DNA of 64,000 nucleotides, from positions 1 to 64,000 of the forward strand of contig JANRJM010000004.1 of the NCBI GenBank assembly GCA_033763975.1, given 5' to 3'. Shown piece after piece: positions 34,208 to 44,913 of the stretch (position 1 is its first letter; the number at the start of each line of letters is the position of its first letter). A program made the position numbers and the translations under genes. The stretch comes from Planctomycetota bacterium. Lineage in GTDB: Bacteria; Planctomycetota; Phycisphaerae; Phycisphaerales; UBA1924. The notes beneath the pieces are model-generated. The model was not told the origin of the DNA. It ran no database searches and saw only the letters and a program-made list of their open reading frames with translations.

Positions 34208-35531
34208 AGAGCCCTGTCGCGAGCTTCGGATAGAAGAACGTGCTCTTCTGGGGCATGAGTTCGTTCGCGCGGCTCACCTCACGGACCGCTTCGAGCGGCG
34301 TGGGACGCACGAGCACCGCGAGCTGCGCGAACCCCGCCCCGCCCCCCGCGCCGGTCTCCTGGCCTCGCCCAATTTCCTCGACCTCGCGCACCGTGTGCGG
34401 GAACGCCCACTTGACGGGCTTGCCGCCGTTGAGCCGGCCCTGGCAGATGTCCTCGACGAGCACGTACTGCGCGAACGCGACGCTGAGCGTGCGCCACGCG
34501 CGGGGGCGGTGCGGGAACTGCTTCGCCAGCGCGTCGCTCCGCGCGGGCGCCGCGACCAGGCCCTGCGAACGCGCGAAGTCCCACAGGGCGAAACGCTCGT
34601 CGCCCAGGTCCGTGCGTTCGTGCATCGCCCGGTGCACGGCGTGCAGGTCTCCCGCCACCGGCTCGGCCTTCACGTGATCGCCGGCCGCCGCCAGGAACGC
34701 CTCGAGCGAGTAGCCCGCCATCCCGCCCAGCACGCGGTGCGTCGGCCAGATGACCAGCCCAGGGTCGCGCATGCCCACGAGCACCATCATGCACCGGCGG
34801 GCGGGGTGATCGGGCCCGACGGGGCCGGCGGCCTCCAGACCCCGCAGGTAGTTGAGCCCGGTGGTGTAGCGGTGATGCCCGTCGGCGATGAAGACGTCCT
34901 CGCCCGCGAGGGCCGCGCGGTACGCCTCGATGGTGGGCTGATCGGTGATGGTCCAGAGTTCGTGCAGGGTGGCGTCGTCGGTGGTGGCGGTGGTGTCGGG
35001 CGCGCGAGACGAGGTGACGGTCGCGAGCAGCGCGGTCGCGAGCCCGCGCTCGTCGGCGTGGAGGCCGAAGATGGGCGAGAGCTGCGTGCGCGTGGCCTTC
35101 ATCAGGGCCATGCGATCTTCCTTGGGCCCGCTGAAGGTCTCCTCGTGCGGGAGCACCCCGCCGCCCGCCCGCGGGCCGAAGGGCACCGTCTCGACGCAGC
35201 ACGCCATGCCGGTGCGACGGACGGTCGTGGCGCCGTCCTGGCCCGTGAAGGTCTGGCGATAGGCGAAGATCACGGGCTGGTCGGCGGCGCGGAGCGTGCC
35301 GTTTCCGAGCAGGTCGCGCAGCGCCCGGGCGGCGGCGTCGTACGCCGCGGGCGGGCCGAGTTCCTTCGCCGGGGTGTGCGGGAGATCGATGGCGACGATG
35401 TTGCGCGGGTCCTTGTCGAGCAGGCGCTGCTTGCCGCCCTTGTCGAGGACGTCGTACGGCGGCGCGACGAGGTTCGAGACGTCGCGGACTCCGGCGTACG
35501 TGATCGCGCGGAATGGGAAGATGGTGGGCAT
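34188..35531 (-). CDS. DUF1015 family protein
   Basis: 447 residues. The start MPTIFPFRAITYAG is typical; FPF with VAPPYDVL near residue 22 is the family signature. Other blocks are ETVPFGPRAGGGVLPHEETF, FIADGHHRYTTGLNYL (a histidine-rich motif common to the family) and KSTFFYPKLATGL near the end. The family is widespread and often lies near serine/D-isomer biosynthesis genes; its function is not established. It is divergent from purQ with 49 bases between the starts. Confidence 0.88.
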   Translation of the reverse strand: MPTIFPFRAITYAGVRDVSNLVAPPYDVLDKGGKQRLLDKDPRNIVAIDLPHTPAKELGPPAAYDAAARALRDLLGNGTLRAADQPVIFAYRQTFTGQDGATTVRRTGMACCVETVPFGPRAGGGVLPHEETFSGPKEDRMALMKATRTQLSPIFGLHADERGLATALLATVTSSRAPDTTATTDDATLHELWTITDQPTIEAYRAALAGEDVFIADGHHRYTTGLNYLRGLEAAGPVGPDHPARRCMMVLVGMRDPGLVIWPTHRVLGGMAGYSLEAFLAAAGDHVKAEPVAGDLHAVHRAMHERTDLGDERFALWDFARSQGLVAAPARSDALAKQFPHRPRAWRTLSVAFAQYVLVEDICQGRLNGGKPVKWAFPHTVREVEEIGRGQETGAGGGAGFAQLAVLVRPTPLEAVREVSRANELMPQKSTFFYPKLATGLFMNPLE

Positions 35532-35580
35532 GGCGTCAGGATATCGACACGGCGTGCGCGGGGTGCCGCTACCATCGGGC

Positions 35581-36429
35581 ATGCCCCGCGCCCTGGTCGT
35601 TCGAGCCGCCGGAACGAACTGTGATCTGGAGTTGTGCCGCGCGTTCGCGCTGGGCGGCGCCGAGGTGGACCTTGCGCACGTGGACGCGATCGCGCGCGAC
35701 CCGTCGCTGGTGGAGCGTGCGCACCTTATCGGCTTCCCCGGGGGGTTCAGCTACGGGGACGACATCGCGTCCGGGCGAATTCTGGCGATGCGCGTGCGCG
35801 AGAAACTGTACGGCCCGCTGCGCGAGGCGATGGAGCGCGGGGCGATCGTCATCGGGGTGTGCAACGGGTTTCAGGTGATGGTGCAGGCCGGGCTGCTGCC
35901 GGGGCCAGGGGTTGGCGAGCGCTGGCCGCCGGACGCGTCGCCCCGCCCGCGCCTGTCGCTGGTCGACAACACCGACGCGCGCTTCACGGATCGCTGGGTG
36001 GGCGTCGAGGTCGAGCCCGACACGTGCTGCGCGTGGGCGAAGGACGCGTTCACGCTCCCCGACGAGGTGTGGGCGCGCGACGTCGCGATGCTGCCCGTGG
36101 CGCACGGCGAGGGGCGCCTGGTGACCGAGAGCGCTGCGACGCTGGGCGAGCTCGAGCGGCGCGGGCAGGTGGTGCTGCGCTACCGCGACAACTACAACGG
36201 CTCGGCTGGGCGCGTCGCGGGCGTGTGCGACGCCTCGGGGCGCGTGTTCGCGCTGATGCCCCACCCGGAACGCTACCTCGACTGGACCCGCCATCCGTAC
36301 TGGACACGCCTGAGCCCCTCGGCCCGGGCCGGGCAGACGCCGGGCGCAAGGCTCTTCCGCAACGCCGTCGAGGCCGCGATGGGCCGCACCGACTTCGTGC
36401 GCGAAACCGGGACCGTCGCGGTCCGGTAG
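35581..36429 (+). CDS. purQ: Phosphoribosylformylglycinamidine synthase, glutaminase subunit
   Basis: Supplies ammonia from glutamine for the fourth step of purine synthesis. 282 residues, somewhat longer than typical PurQ (about 230). The class I amidotransferase blocks are present: FPGGFSYGDDIASG, the nucleophile cysteine in GVCNGFQVM near residue 97, and the His-Glu pair in LMPHPERY near the end. The frame is open upstream, but ATG 35581 starts the conserved RALVVRAAGTNCD strand. purS and purL are not nearby. The next gene starts 10 bases after its stop. Confidence 0.9.
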   Translation: MPRALVVRAAGTNCDLELCRAFALGGAEVDLAHVDAIARDPSLVERAHLIGFPGGFSYGDDIASGRILAMRVREKLYGPLREAMERGAIVIGVCNGFQVMVQAGLLPGPGVGERWPPDASPRPRLSLVDNTDARFTDRWVGVEVEPDTCCAWAKDAFTLPDEVWARDVAMLPVAHGEGRLVTESAATLGELERRGQVVLRYRDNYNGSAGRVAGVCDASGRVFALMPHPERYLDWTRHPYWTRLSPSARAGQTPGARLFRNAVEAAMGRTDFVRETGTVAVR

Positions 36430-36438
36430 GAGCGTGGC

Positions 36439-37557
36439 GTGCGCACGCCGTTCAGCAATCCTTCGGCGGTCTCGGGCGCGATGGTGATCGGCGAAGATCG
36501 CGCGTGCGCGCGCTGCGGGTACAACCTGCGCGGGCTGAAGCCCGGCGACCGCTGCCCGGAATGCGGGACGCCCATCCGCATCCGGCGCGACGCGGGCGGC
36601 GGGATGACCGAGGCGCCGCTCTCGTACCTCGATCGCCTCGCCCTGTGGAGCACCGTCGCGATCATCGGCGCGGGCGTCTGCGTGGCGAGCCTGCTCGCCA
36701 CGATCGGGGCGTCGCTGGGCAATCCCCTGCTGCTCGCGGCGCTCGGGCTGGCGGCGCTGGGGGCAGGCGCGTGGGGGGCGGGGGTGTACCACGTCACCGG
36801 GCCGCGTGAGTTCGGCGCACCCTCGCCGATCGATCCGGTCCGCGAATGGGCACGGCTCAGGCTGATCGCGCGCGTGTCGCAGTTCATGTGGGGGGGCGGG
36901 TTCACCATCCTGTTCGCGGGGGTGACGGTCCTGCACGGGGTCGCGGTGCGACAAGCCGCGGCGGCCGCGGCGGCGGCGGCGGGCGGGGGCGCTGGGGCGC
37001 CGGTGATCGCTCCCGGGCCGCCCGTGAGTGCGACGGTGCTGGTGGCGCTCGGCCTGCTGGTGCTGGTGCTCGCGCTCGTGGGCATGATCGCGGCGCTGCT
37101 GTACTTCGCGCAGCTCGCGGACTGGGCGAACGACCTGTCGCTCGCGACGCGCCTGCGCGCGGTGCCGTTCGTCGTGGTCGCGAGCGTGCCGGTGGGCGTC
37201 CTGTTCCTGTTCACGCTGGCGCTGGTGCGGGGCACGGCCCGGATGATCATCATCGGACCGGCGGTCGTGATCACGGGCGGGCTGTTCCTGGCGTGCGTGG
37301 GGTTCATCGTCGTGCCGCTGATCCAGTTCATGCTCCTGTGCCAGTGGGCGCGGGCGAACTCGACGCGCGCGATGGACCGCGACCGGCGGTCGAGCGCCGC
37401 GATCGTGCGGCGCATCGAGGGTGGGCAGGCACGCGACGCGCCGCAACCCGCGCCCGTCGCCGGGCACCGCCCCGCCCGACCCCAGGGGAACTACATCGCC
37501 CCGGGCAGCGGCGGGGAGGCGTACGACCTCGCGCCCGAGCCGGACGACCGCGCATAG
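36439..37557 (+). CDS. Zinc-ribbon multi-pass membrane protein of unknown function
   Basis: 372 residues from a GTG with AGGAG six bases upstream. The N-terminus has a zinc ribbon (CARCGYN near residue 24 and CPECGTPI near residue 38), common in planctomycete membrane proteins. Four to six hydrophobic helices follow (about residues 70-125, 150-175, 198-230, 245-305) and a charged cytoplasmic tail. An alanine run (AAAAAAAA) and a glycine run sit between helices. No family name can be given. It is close behind purQ and 43 bases before mnmA. Confidence 0.75.
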   Translation: MRTPFSNPSAVSGAMVIGEDRACARCGYNLRGLKPGDRCPECGTPIRIRRDAGGGMTEAPLSYLDRLALWSTVAIIGAGVCVASLLATIGASLGNPLLLAALGLAALGAGAWGAGVYHVTGPREFGAPSPIDPVREWARLRLIARVSQFMWGGGFTILFAGVTVLHGVAVRQAAAAAAAAAGGGAGAPVIAPGPPVSATVLVALGLLVLVLALVGMIAALLYFAQLADWANDLSLATRLRAVPFVVVASVPVGVLFLFTLALVRGTARMIIIGPAVVITGGLFLACVGFIVVPLIQFMLLCQWARANSTRAMDRDRRSSAAIVRRIEGGQARDAPQPAPVAGHRPARPQGNYIAPGSGGEAYDLAPEPDDRA

Positions 37558-37600
37558 CGCGCTCGGCGGGCGGCGCACGGCGCATTTCCTACGATCGCCC

Positions 37601-38779
37601 GTGAGTACCGCGCGCGGCAAGGTGCTGGTGGCGATGTCCGGGGGGGTCGATTCGTCGGTCGCCGCGGCGGTGCTGCAGCGCGAGGGCTACGACGTCGTCG
37701 GGTGCTTCATGCGCCTGGGGTCGCCCGGCGAATCGCTCGACGCGCCCGCGCCCGACGACGCGTGCGACGACGCCCCGGGCACGCCCCCCGCCGGTGTGCG
37801 GGTGGGGCACCAGGGGTGCTGCTCGATCCTCGACGCGTCGGACGCGCGCCTCGTCGCGGCACGCCTGGGCGTGTCGTTCTACGTGTGCAACTTCAAGAGG
37901 GATTTCGGGCGCATCGTCGACTACTTCGCGGACGAGTACGCCGCGGGACGCACGCCCAACCCGTGCGTGCGGTGCAACGACTGGCTGAAGTTCGGCAAGC
38001 TGCACGAGTACGCCGCCTCGATCGGGGCCGATCTTGTCGCGAGCGGGCACTACGCGCGGATCGAGGGCGGGCGTCTGCGCCGGGGCGTCGACCGCGCGAA
38101 GGACCAGTCGTACGTGCTGTTCGGCATCCCGCCCGGGCACCTGGGGCGCACGCTCTTCCCGATCGGCGGCCTGCCCAAGCCCGAGGTGCGCGAGCTCGCG
38201 CGGGCCTGGGGGCTGCCCGTCTTCGACAAGCCCGATTCGCAGGAGATCTGCTTCGTGCCCGACAACGACTACGCCGGGCTCGTCGAGCGACTGCGCCCGG
38301 ATGTCGCGCGCCCGGGCGCGCTGGTGAACGCCCAGGGCGAGACGCTCGGCGCCCACGCCGGGCACCACCGCTTCACCATCGGCCAGCGGCGCGGCGTGTC
38401 GGTCTCGCTCGGGCACGCGGTGTACGTCGTGTCGAAAGACCCCGCGACCAACACCGTGCGACTGGGAACCCCCGACGACCTGCTCGTCGCGGGCTGCGAG
38501 GCGTCGGAGGCGAACTGGCTCGGGGGCGCGCCCGTGGAGCACGAGTGGTTCGACTGCGTGGCGCAGTACCGCGCGCACGGCGAGACCGTGCCGGCACGCG
38601 CCCGCGCGCTGCCCGACGACGCGGCGCCGACGCCCTCGGGGCGCCGGGGCCGGTTCGAGGTGGTGTTCGAGCGTCCGGTGCGGGCAGTGGCGCCCGGGCA
38701 GGCGATCGTCCTGTACGCGCCCGACGACGACGCGGTCATCGGGGGCGGCTGGATCGGGCGCACCCGGGCGGCTCAGTGA
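37601..38779 (+). CDS. mnmA: tRNA-specific 2-thiouridylase MnmA
   Basis: Thiolates U34 of Lys, Glu and Gln tRNAs. 392 residues from a GTG. The PP-loop ATP site is [16 protein letters not shown] at the N-terminus. The catalytic cysteine pair is in [10 protein letters not shown] and [12 protein letters not shown]. The C-terminal RNA-binding beta region follows ([10 protein letters not shown]). A short acidic/proline insertion (residues ~40-65, [19 protein letters not shown]) comes before GCCSILDA. It overlaps the convergent rpoD end by seven bases. Confidence 0.93.
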   Translation: MSTARGKVLVAMSGGVDSSVAAAVLQREGYDVVGCFMRLGSPGESLDAPAPDDACDDAPGTPPAGVRVGHQGCCSILDASDARLVAARLGVSFYVCNFKRDFGRIVDYFADEYAAGRTPNPCVRCNDWLKFGKLHEYAASIGADLVASGHYARIEGGRLRRGVDRAKDQSYVLFGIPPGHLGRTLFPIGGLPKPEVRELARAWGLPVFDKPDSQEICFVPDNDYAGLVERLRPDVARPGALVNAQGETLGAHAGHHRFTIGQRRGVSVSLGHAVYVVSKDPATNTVRLGTPDDLLVAGCEASEANWLGGAPVEHEWFDCVAQYRAHGETVPARARALPDDAAPTPSGRRGRFEVVFERPVRAVAPGQAIVLYAPDDDAVIGGGWIGRTRAAQ

Positions 38780-40833
38780 GCGTGCAGCGCCGGCGCCTCG
38801 AGCGTGGCGGATTCATCGTGCGTCACGCCGTTTGCCCCGTTCATCCCGTTCACGCCGTTCACGCCGTTCCCGTTGTGCGCGACCGGTGACGCGTGCCCGT
38901 TGGCCGGGGCCTGGGGCTGGGGCTGGCCGCCCGTCGCTCGCGCCGATGCCGGGCGGGCGGCAGGGGCGGCGTCGGCGGCGGGGCGTCCGTCGCGGGCCGA
39001 GCGGCTGTCGACAAAGCCCTGGAGCTTGCGCGCCCGCACGGGGTGCTGGAGCTTGCGGATGGCCTTCGCCTCGACCTGGCGGACGCGCTCGCGCGTCACC
39101 TTGAAGATGCGACCGACTTCTTCGAGGGTGTAGGTGTACCCGTCGCCGATGCCGTAGCGGAGCTTGATGATCTCGCGCTCGCGGTAGGTGAGGGTCTTGA
39201 GGACCTGCTCGATGCGGTTCTTGAGCATCTCCGCGGCGGCGACGTCGCCCGGGGCGCTCTGCGACTCGTCCTCGATGAAGTCGCCGAAGTAGCTGTCCTC
39301 GCTCTCGCCGACGGGGCGGTCGAGGCTCACGGGGTGCCGGCTGATCTTCATCACGCGCCGGACCTCGGCCGAGGGCATCCCCGCGCGCTCGGCGAGTTCT
39401 TCGATGGTGGGCTCGACGCCGCTCTCCTGCAGCATCGCCTTCTCGAAGTTCCGCAGCTTGCTCATTGTCTCGATCATGTGCACGGGGATGCGGATCGTGC
39501 GGGCGTGGTCGGCGATTGCGCGGGTGATGGCCTGGCGGATCCACCACGTGGCGTAGGTGCTGAACTTGTACCCGCGCTTGTACTCGTACTTGTCGACCGC
39601 GCGCATCAGCCCGGTGTTGCCCTCCTGGATGACGTCCAGGAACGAGAGCCCCCGGTTGCGGTACTTCTTCGCGATCGAGACCACCAGGCGGAGGTTGCCC
39701 CCCGAGAGGTCGCGCTTGGCCTGCTCGTACTCCCAGAAGACGGTGTTGAGGTCGCGGGTGCGCCGGGCGGCGTCCTCGGGCGATTCGAGCACCAGCCCGC
39801 GCAGCCCCTCGAGCTCCTCGCGCATCACCGCGAGGTCTTCCGGGTCCAGCACCCGCGCCGCCCGGCGCCGGCGCGAGCGCCGGTCGTTCGTGCCGCGGAT
39901 GTCCCCGTCGAGCTCGTTCATCTTCTTCGAGATCGACCGGAGCTTGCGCATCAGCGGGATGATGCGCCCCGTGCGCAGGCTCAGTTCTTCGGTCAGCGTC
40001 GCCATGCGCCGGCGCCGCGCGCGGATGCGCGCCAGGCACTCGCCCGCGCGGGCGGCGTCCCCGTCGCGCTCGGCGGCCCGCATCGCCTCGTGGTCGGCGC
40101 GGTTCAGTTCCAGCAGGCGCTCGACCGTCGGCAGGTTCGCCGGGATCCGGCGCGCGATCTTCGACTTCGCGTCCGGGTCCGCCGTCGAGATCCGCATCGT
40201 CCGGTCGAACGGCAGCTCGCCCCGGTGCACCATCTTCAGGATCTCGACCGCCTGCGCCGCGATGTAGTCGCTCTCGAGGCAGCGCCGGCGGAAGATCATC
40301 CGCGTCACTTCGATCTTCTTCGCCAGGCGGATCTCTTCCTCGCGCGTCAGCAGCGGGATCGTCCCCATCTGCGACAGGTACATCCGCACCGGGTCGTCGA
40401 TCCGCTTGCCGGTGGTCTCCTCCGTCACGACCTCGGCGAGGTCCTTCTGGAGCTGGGCCTCTTCCTCGTCCACCTCGCACGCCGCGCTCGGCGACGGCGC
40501 GGGCGCGTGCAGCGCGTGGCGGAGCGACACCGCCTCGGCGCTGCGCTCGCCCCCCGAGACGCTCATCGCCCGGAACAGCATCGGCAGCGACCCGCGCGGG
40601 GCCCCGGGCGTCTCGCCGCGCTCCAGCGCCTGGCGGTGCAGGCGAGCCTTGTACTCGAGCTCGTCGACCAGCTCGATCCCGGCCCGGTCGATCAGCACCA
40701 GCAGCTCGTCGATCCGCGCGGGATCGACCATCTCGTCGGGGAGCGTGTTGTTGAGCTCCTCGTAGCTCAGCCAGCCACGGCACTTGCCCAGGTCCAGCAA
40801 CTGCGTCATCGCGGGATGCAGATCTGCGAACAC
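38773..40833 (-). CDS. rpoD: Primary RNA polymerase sigma factor (sigma-70), with a long C-terminal tail
   Basis: 686 residues from the GTG at 40833, which has AAGGAG six bases upstream. Region 1.2 is [20 protein letters not shown]. Region 2 holds [19 protein letters not shown] and [12 protein letters not shown]. Region 3 follows, and region 4.2 is [20 protein letters not shown]. The non-conserved insert between 1.2 and 2 includes a very basic stretch ([12 protein letters not shown]). Beyond region 4 there is an extra tail of about 90 residues with alanine/proline and asparagine-glycine runs ([17 protein letters not shown]), absent from ordinary RpoD. It lies 133 bases after dnaG on the same strand, like the classical macromolecular-synthesis operon. 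Confidence 0.95.
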   Translation of the reverse strand: MFADLHPAMTQLLDLGKCRGWLSYEELNNTLPDEMVDPARIDELLVLIDRAGIELVDELEYKARLHRQALERGETPGAPRGSLPMLFRAMSVSGGERSAEAVSLRHALHAPAPSPSAACEVDEEEAQLQKDLAEVVTEETTGKRIDDPVRMYLSQMGTIPLLTREEEIRLAKKIEVTRMIFRRRCLESDYIAAQAVEILKMVHRGELPFDRTMRISTADPDAKSKIARRIPANLPTVERLLELNRADHEAMRAAERDGDAARAGECLARIRARRRRMATLTEELSLRTGRIIPLMRKLRSISKKMNELDGDIRGTNDRRSRRRRAARVLDPEDLAVMREELEGLRGLVLESPEDAARRTRDLNTVFWEYEQAKRDLSGGNLRLVVSIAKKYRNRGLSFLDVIQEGNTGLMRAVDKYEYKRGYKFSTYATWWIRQAITRAIADHARTIRIPVHMIETMSKLRNFEKAMLQESGVEPTIEELAERAGMPSAEVRRVMKISRHPVSLDRPVGESEDSYFGDFIEDESQSAPGDVAAAEMLKNRIEQVLKTLTYREREIIKLRYGIGDGYTYTLEEVGRIFKVTRERVRQVEAKAIRKLQHPVRARKLQGFVDSRSARDGRPAADAAPAARPASARATGGQPQPQAPANGHASPVAHNGNGVNGVNGMNGANGVTHDESATLEAPALHAH

Positions 40834-40966
40834 ACGCGTCTCCTTGCGAGCCGGGGGCGCTGTCCGCCGCCCCTCGGGCACAACCACCTCGCCCGTCCGG
40901 TCATCCTGCCGGCTGGGGCATTCTCTCCCGAACGTCCGCACGCTCCCGTCGCGCGGACGACGTCCC

Positions 40967-42865
40967 TCACCCGCCCGGGCGCGGGAGCACCCGCCGGTCC
41001 GCGCCCATCGCCGCCCGAGCGCGGCGTGTGGATTCCAAGAGTCGGATCGCCGCGTCCAGCGACGGATCCCTCGCCGCGTCACGCGCCGTGCCGTCGCCCG
41101 GCTTCACCTCGAAGTGTCCCGCCTCGACCGCAGCCCGCGCGCGGCACGAATCAAAGTGCCGGCGCAGCCGCTCGTCGTCGCCGTCGGTTTCGGCGTGCAC
41201 GCGCGACATCAGCCCGACGACGGACGCCCGCACCAACGCATCCTCGGTCTGCCCGAGCACCGCGTTTGTGTCCGGTTCCACGCCGTTCTCGCCCAGACGC
41301 GAGATCGTTGCTGCGAGCACGCCCATCACCGGGGAACCATACGCCGCCGACACGACCAGCGCCCGCCCCGCCTCGTCCAGCGCCCCCCACAGGCTTCCGC
41401 GGCACAGGATGCACCCCAGCAGGTGCTCGGCGGCGGAAAGCGTGCCCCGCTGCAGGCGAGCCAGCTCGGTCTCCCCGCGTGCGGCGCTGTCCACGCCCGG
41501 CCCGGGCGTCGGGCCCCGGCGCGCGCTCCGCCCCGCCGGCATCACCGCCCGGACGACATCGAGCGTCAGCCCCGAGATCTCCGCGAGCCGGCGCTCGATG
41601 AGCGCGCGGCGCATCGGGTCGGCCTGCTCCCAGCCCATCTCCACCAGCTTGCCCATCTCTTCTTTCAGGCCCTTCTCCAGGGCCGACATCCCCGCCCCGC
41701 GCAGCCGGTCCCGCACCCGGTCGAACCGGTACTCCAGCAGGTCGCGCGAGGACGCGAGCACGCGCCGGAAGACCTCGGCCCCGCCGTCGCGCTTCAGCAG
41801 TTCGTCCGGGTCCTTCGCGTCCGTGGCGCTCCGCAGCGTGGCGATGCGCACGTCGATCGGCTCGCCGAAGAAGACCGGCACCGCCCGGTCGGCGGCCCGC
41901 TGCCCGGCGTCGTCACCGTCGAACAGCAGAATCACCGTATCGCACCGCGCACGCAGCTCGCGCGCGTGCGCGGGCGTCAGCGCCGTGCCGAGCGTCGCGA
42001 CGGCGTGCTCGAACCCGTGCTGGTGGCAAGCGATCACGTCCGTGTACCCCTCGCACACGATCGCCGTGCGCGCACGCTGGATCGCCTGTCCGGCCAGGTG
42101 CAGCGCGTACAGCGTCGCGGACTTGTCGAACAGCGGGGTGTCGGGCGAGTTCAGGTACTTCGGCTCGTCCTCGTCCCGCAGCTTGCGGGCGCCGAACGCG
42201 ATGGTCTGCCCGGCCTTGTTGTGGATCGGGAACATGAGCCGCCGGCGGAACAGGTCGTAGCACCCCTCGGCGCTCTCCCGCCTCTTGATGAGCCCCGCGC
42301 CCAGCAGCGACGCCTCGTCGACGCCCTTCTGGCGGGCACGCAGGATGAGCCCGTCCCAGCGGTCGGGCGAGGCGCCCAGCTCGAACCGCTCGACCATCGC
42401 CGGGCTGATGCCCCGGCGCGCGATCATCTCGCGCGCTTCGCGCCCGTGCTCGTGCTCGCGGAGAATCTGGCGGAAGAACCGGCTCGCCTCGGCGGAGGCG
42501 TCCAGCATCGTCCGGCGCGTCGGCTCCCCCGGCGCCGCGGCCTGCGCGGACGCCCTCGTCAGCGTGATGCCCGCGCGATCCGCGAGATACTCGAGCGCCT
42601 CGCGGAACGACATCGAGTCGGCCTTCATGACGAAGGAGATGACGTCGCCCGCCTCGCCGCACACGAAGCAGTGGTACATCTGCTTCGCGGGCACGACGTA
42701 CATCGACGGGTTGTGGTCGTCGTGGAAGGGGCAGAGGCAGACGAACTCGCGCCCCTTCGGGCGCAACTGGACGCGCTCGCCGACGATCCGCACGATGTCG
42801 CTCGCGTCCTTGACGCGGTCGACGTCGCGCGTGTCGCGCAGCCCGGAGCGCCAGAGGTTCGCCAC
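40967..42865 (-). CDS. dnaG: DNA primase DnaG
   Basis: Makes RNA primers at the replication fork. About 632 residues from the GTG at 42865 (a GGGGAG lies upstream; a GTG at 42892 is also in frame). The CHC2 zinc finger is [15 protein letters not shown] with [14 protein letters not shown]. The TOPRIM domain has [16 protein letters not shown] and [12 protein letters not shown]. The C-terminal helicase-binding region is diverged and arginine-rich. It is divergent from the acylphosphatase gene across 180 bases that probably hold both promoters. Confidence 0.93.
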   Translation of the reverse strand: MANLWRSGLRDTRDVDRVKDASDIVRIVGERVQLRPKGREFVCLCPFHDDHNPSMYVVPAKQMYHCFVCGEAGDVISFVMKADSMSFREALEYLADRAGITLTRASAQAAAPGEPTRRTMLDASAEASRFFRQILREHEHGREAREMIARRGISPAMVERFELGASPDRWDGLILRARQKGVDEASLLGAGLIKRRESAEGCYDLFRRRLMFPIHNKAGQTIAFGARKLRDEDEPKYLNSPDTPLFDKSATLYALHLAGQAIQRARTAIVCEGYTDVIACHQHGFEHAVATLGTALTPAHARELRARCDTVILLFDGDDAGQRAADRAVPVFFGEPIDVRIATLRSATDAKDPDELLKRDGGAEVFRRVLASSRDLLEYRFDRVRDRLRGAGMSALEKGLKEEMGKLVEMGWEQADPMRRALIERRLAEISGLTLDVVRAVMPAGRSARRGPTPGPGVDSAARGETELARLQRGTLSAAEHLLGCILCRGSLWGALDEAGRALVVSAAYGSPVMGVLAATISRLGENGVEPDTNAVLGQTEDALVRASVVGLMSRVHAETDGDDERLRRHFDSCRARAAVEAGHFEVKPGDGTARDAARDPSLDAAIRLLESTRRARAAMGADRRVLPRPGG

Positions 42866-43045
42866 GTGTGTCGCTCCCCGGCGAGGCACCACGCGAGGCC
42901 CCGCCCGCGTCGTCCTGCCGCGACGTTCACCGTAGCACGCGCCGCGCCTGCGGCAACCAAAAGGCCGACATGGGCGCCCCAGGCCGCACCGAGCCGCGAG
43001 TTCTCGACCCGTCGGCCCGGGTTATCGCGGACGTACGATTCCCGC

Positions 43046-43345
43046 ATGACCCACCGGGACGGCGGGAGCGGCAACCTGACGCGGGCGCGGGTGACCTATT
43101 CAGGCCGCGTCCAGGGCGTGGGGTTCCGGGCAACCGTTCGGTCGATCGCCTCGGGGCACCCGATCACGGGATGGGTGCGCAACGACCCCGCGGGCACGGT
43201 GACGCTCGAGGCGCAGGGGGCCGCGACGGACGTGGAGGGCTTCCTGGCCGCGGTGCGGGGCGGTGCGCCCGGGTACATCGCGTCCGAGCGCCGGGAGAAC
43301 GCGGAACTCGCACCCGACGAATCGGGGTTCGAGATCCGCCGGTAG
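43046..43345 (+). CDS. acyP: Acylphosphatase
   Basis: 99 residues. The catalytic arginine lies in GRVQGVGFRATVRSIA and the catalytic asparagine in GWVRNDPAGTV, so the active site is complete. It hydrolyses acyl phosphates. The ATG at 43046 fits the family, with a short extension (THRDGGSGNL). A HAD phosphatase gene follows 21 bases later. Confidence 0.92.
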   Translation: MTHRDGGSGNLTRARVTYSGRVQGVGFRATVRSIASGHPITGWVRNDPAGTVTLEAQGAATDVEGFLAAVRGGAPGYIASERRENAELAPDESGFEIRR

Positions 43346-43366
43346 GGCCGCTCGCCCGGCGTAGGC

Positions 43367-44089
43367 TTGGCCCGCGTGCTCGTGCTCTTCGACATCGACC
43401 TCACGCTGCTCACGACCAACGGGGCGGGGATGCGCGCGATGGTCCGCGCGGGGGAGGCGCTCTTCGGCGGGGGTTTCCACGCCGAGGGCATCGCGTTCGC
43501 CGGGCGGCTGGACCCGCTGATCATCGCCGACCTGTTCCGTGCGAACGGCGTCGAGCCCGCGCCCGATGACGCGGCGCGATTCCGGGCGGCGTACGCCGCC
43601 GAGTTGGCGCGGGCGATGGCCCTTCCCGGCGCAGCCCGCGCGCTGCCGGGGGTGCACGACCTGCTGGGCGCGCTGCGGGCGCGCCGCCCCGGCGACGCGC
43701 GCCTGGCCCTGGGCGTGCTGACGGGGAACTTCGAGGAGACGGGCACGATGAAGCTGCACGCCGCGGGCATCGATGTCGGTCAGTTCGACGTGCGGGCGTG
43801 GGGAGACCAGTCGGTGTCGCGCCCGCCGGTGCGGTCGGACCTGGTGGTGTGCGGGATGCGCTCGTACGCGGCGGTGCGGGGCGCGTCGTGCGACGCGTCG
43901 CGCGTGGTGGTGGTGGGGGACACCGAGCACGACGTGGCGGCGGCGCGGGCGCACGGCTGCCGCGCGTTGGGCGTGGCGACCGGGCGGACGCCCGCCCCCG
44001 CGCTTGCCGAAGCGGGCGCGGACGTGGTGTTCGAGGACCTGTCGGACACTTCGCGCGTGCTGCGCGCGTTTGATGCGCTTGTCGGTTGA
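43367..44089 (+). CDS. HAD-family hydrolase, phosphoglycolate-phosphatase-like
   Basis: About 240 residues. HAD motif I is LFDIDLTLL (nucleophile and acid aspartates), motif II GVLTGN, and motif IV VVVVGDTEHDVAAARAHGC; the helical cap lies between. The start is TTG at 43367 or GTG at 43376, both directly before the motif I strand. The substrate is unknown; small phosphate esters are likely. It belongs to a plus-strand run from acyP to clpX. Confidence 0.85.
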   Translation: MARVLVLFDIDLTLLTTNGAGMRAMVRAGEALFGGGFHAEGIAFAGRLDPLIIADLFRANGVEPAPDDAARFRAAYAAELARAMALPGAARALPGVHDLLGALRARRPGDARLALGVLTGNFEETGTMKLHAAGIDVGQFDVRAWGDQSVSRPPVRSDLVVCGMRSYAAVRGASCDASRVVVVGDTEHDVAAARAHGCRALGVATGRTPAPALAEAGADVVFEDLSDTSRVLRAFDALVG

Positions 44090-44163
44090 TCGACGGGTGT
44101 CGCGGACACCGCTATGGTTCCCCTTGTGGTTGCGAGGCGCCCGACGGGCCGGAGCGTGCCGAG

Positions 44164-44913
44164 ATGGCGGAGAGTTTTCGAGCGCTGTGCAACGATTTCT
44201 ATGTGAACCTCAAGCTGAGCGTGCGGATGGAGCTTCCGCGCACGCGGGAGACGGTGCTCGACCTGTTCGAGCGCGTGCGTCGGCAGTTCCCGCACATGAC
44301 CGGGTTCCGCAAGTTCAAGGACGAACTGGCCCTCGAGAGCCCGCAGGACCAGATGCCGCACCGCTGGCTCTCGATGCGCGCCACCTCGGTGCGTGCGGGC
44401 GTGGTGAACCCGCCGACCATGGAGGAGGGGTACTCGCTGCACTCGCAGGTCCTGGAGATCGCGCCCACGTACCTCTCCATCAGCCCGCTGGACGTGGACT
44501 ACGTCGAACTGCTCTACGGATTTGATCTCGCGGCGAACGGCAACCACGACGCCATCGTGCAGGACGCGCTGATCCCCGGCTCGCCCCTGGCGGCCCTCAT
44601 CGACATCCCCAACACCACGCCCATCGACTGCCAGCCGCTGATCGGCCTGGCGCTGGGCAAGCGGGGCGACGTCGAGGCGTACTTCGAGGTCAAGACGCGC
44701 CCCGGGCAGAACTCGGCGCGCGACATCGAGCCGGGCTCGGAGCCGATCAGCATCTACTGCACCCTGCGGAAGTTCGGCGGGCTGACGGAGACCAAGGAAC
44801 TGCCCGAGATCCTCGCGAAGCTGGCGAAGACCGGGGAGGATCTGGTGGAGCACCGCGTCGTGCCGGGGCTGATCGTGCCGATCCGCGAGGCGATCGCCTC
44901 GGGCAACGCATGA
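44164..44913 (+). CDS. Conserved protein of unknown function
   Basis: 249 residues from ATG 44164 with GGAG upstream. It has no signal peptide and no membrane segment. I recognise no family. The sequence is well-behaved and soluble (SFRALCNDFYVNLKLSVRME, QVLEIAPTYLSISPLDVDYV, FDLAANGNHDAIVQDALIPG) and looks like a single alpha/beta domain. It ends in the ATGA overlap that starts the next gene, so the two products are probably made together and may interact. Confidence 0.7.
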   Translation: MAESFRALCNDFYVNLKLSVRMELPRTRETVLDLFERVRRQFPHMTGFRKFKDELALESPQDQMPHRWLSMRATSVRAGVVNPPTMEEGYSLHSQVLEIAPTYLSISPLDVDYVELLYGFDLAANGNHDAIVQDALIPGSPLAALIDIPNTTPIDCQPLIGLALGKRGDVEAYFEVKTRPGQNSARDIEPGSEPISIYCTLRKFGGLTETKELPEILAKLAKTGEDLVEHRVVPGLIVPIREAIASGNA

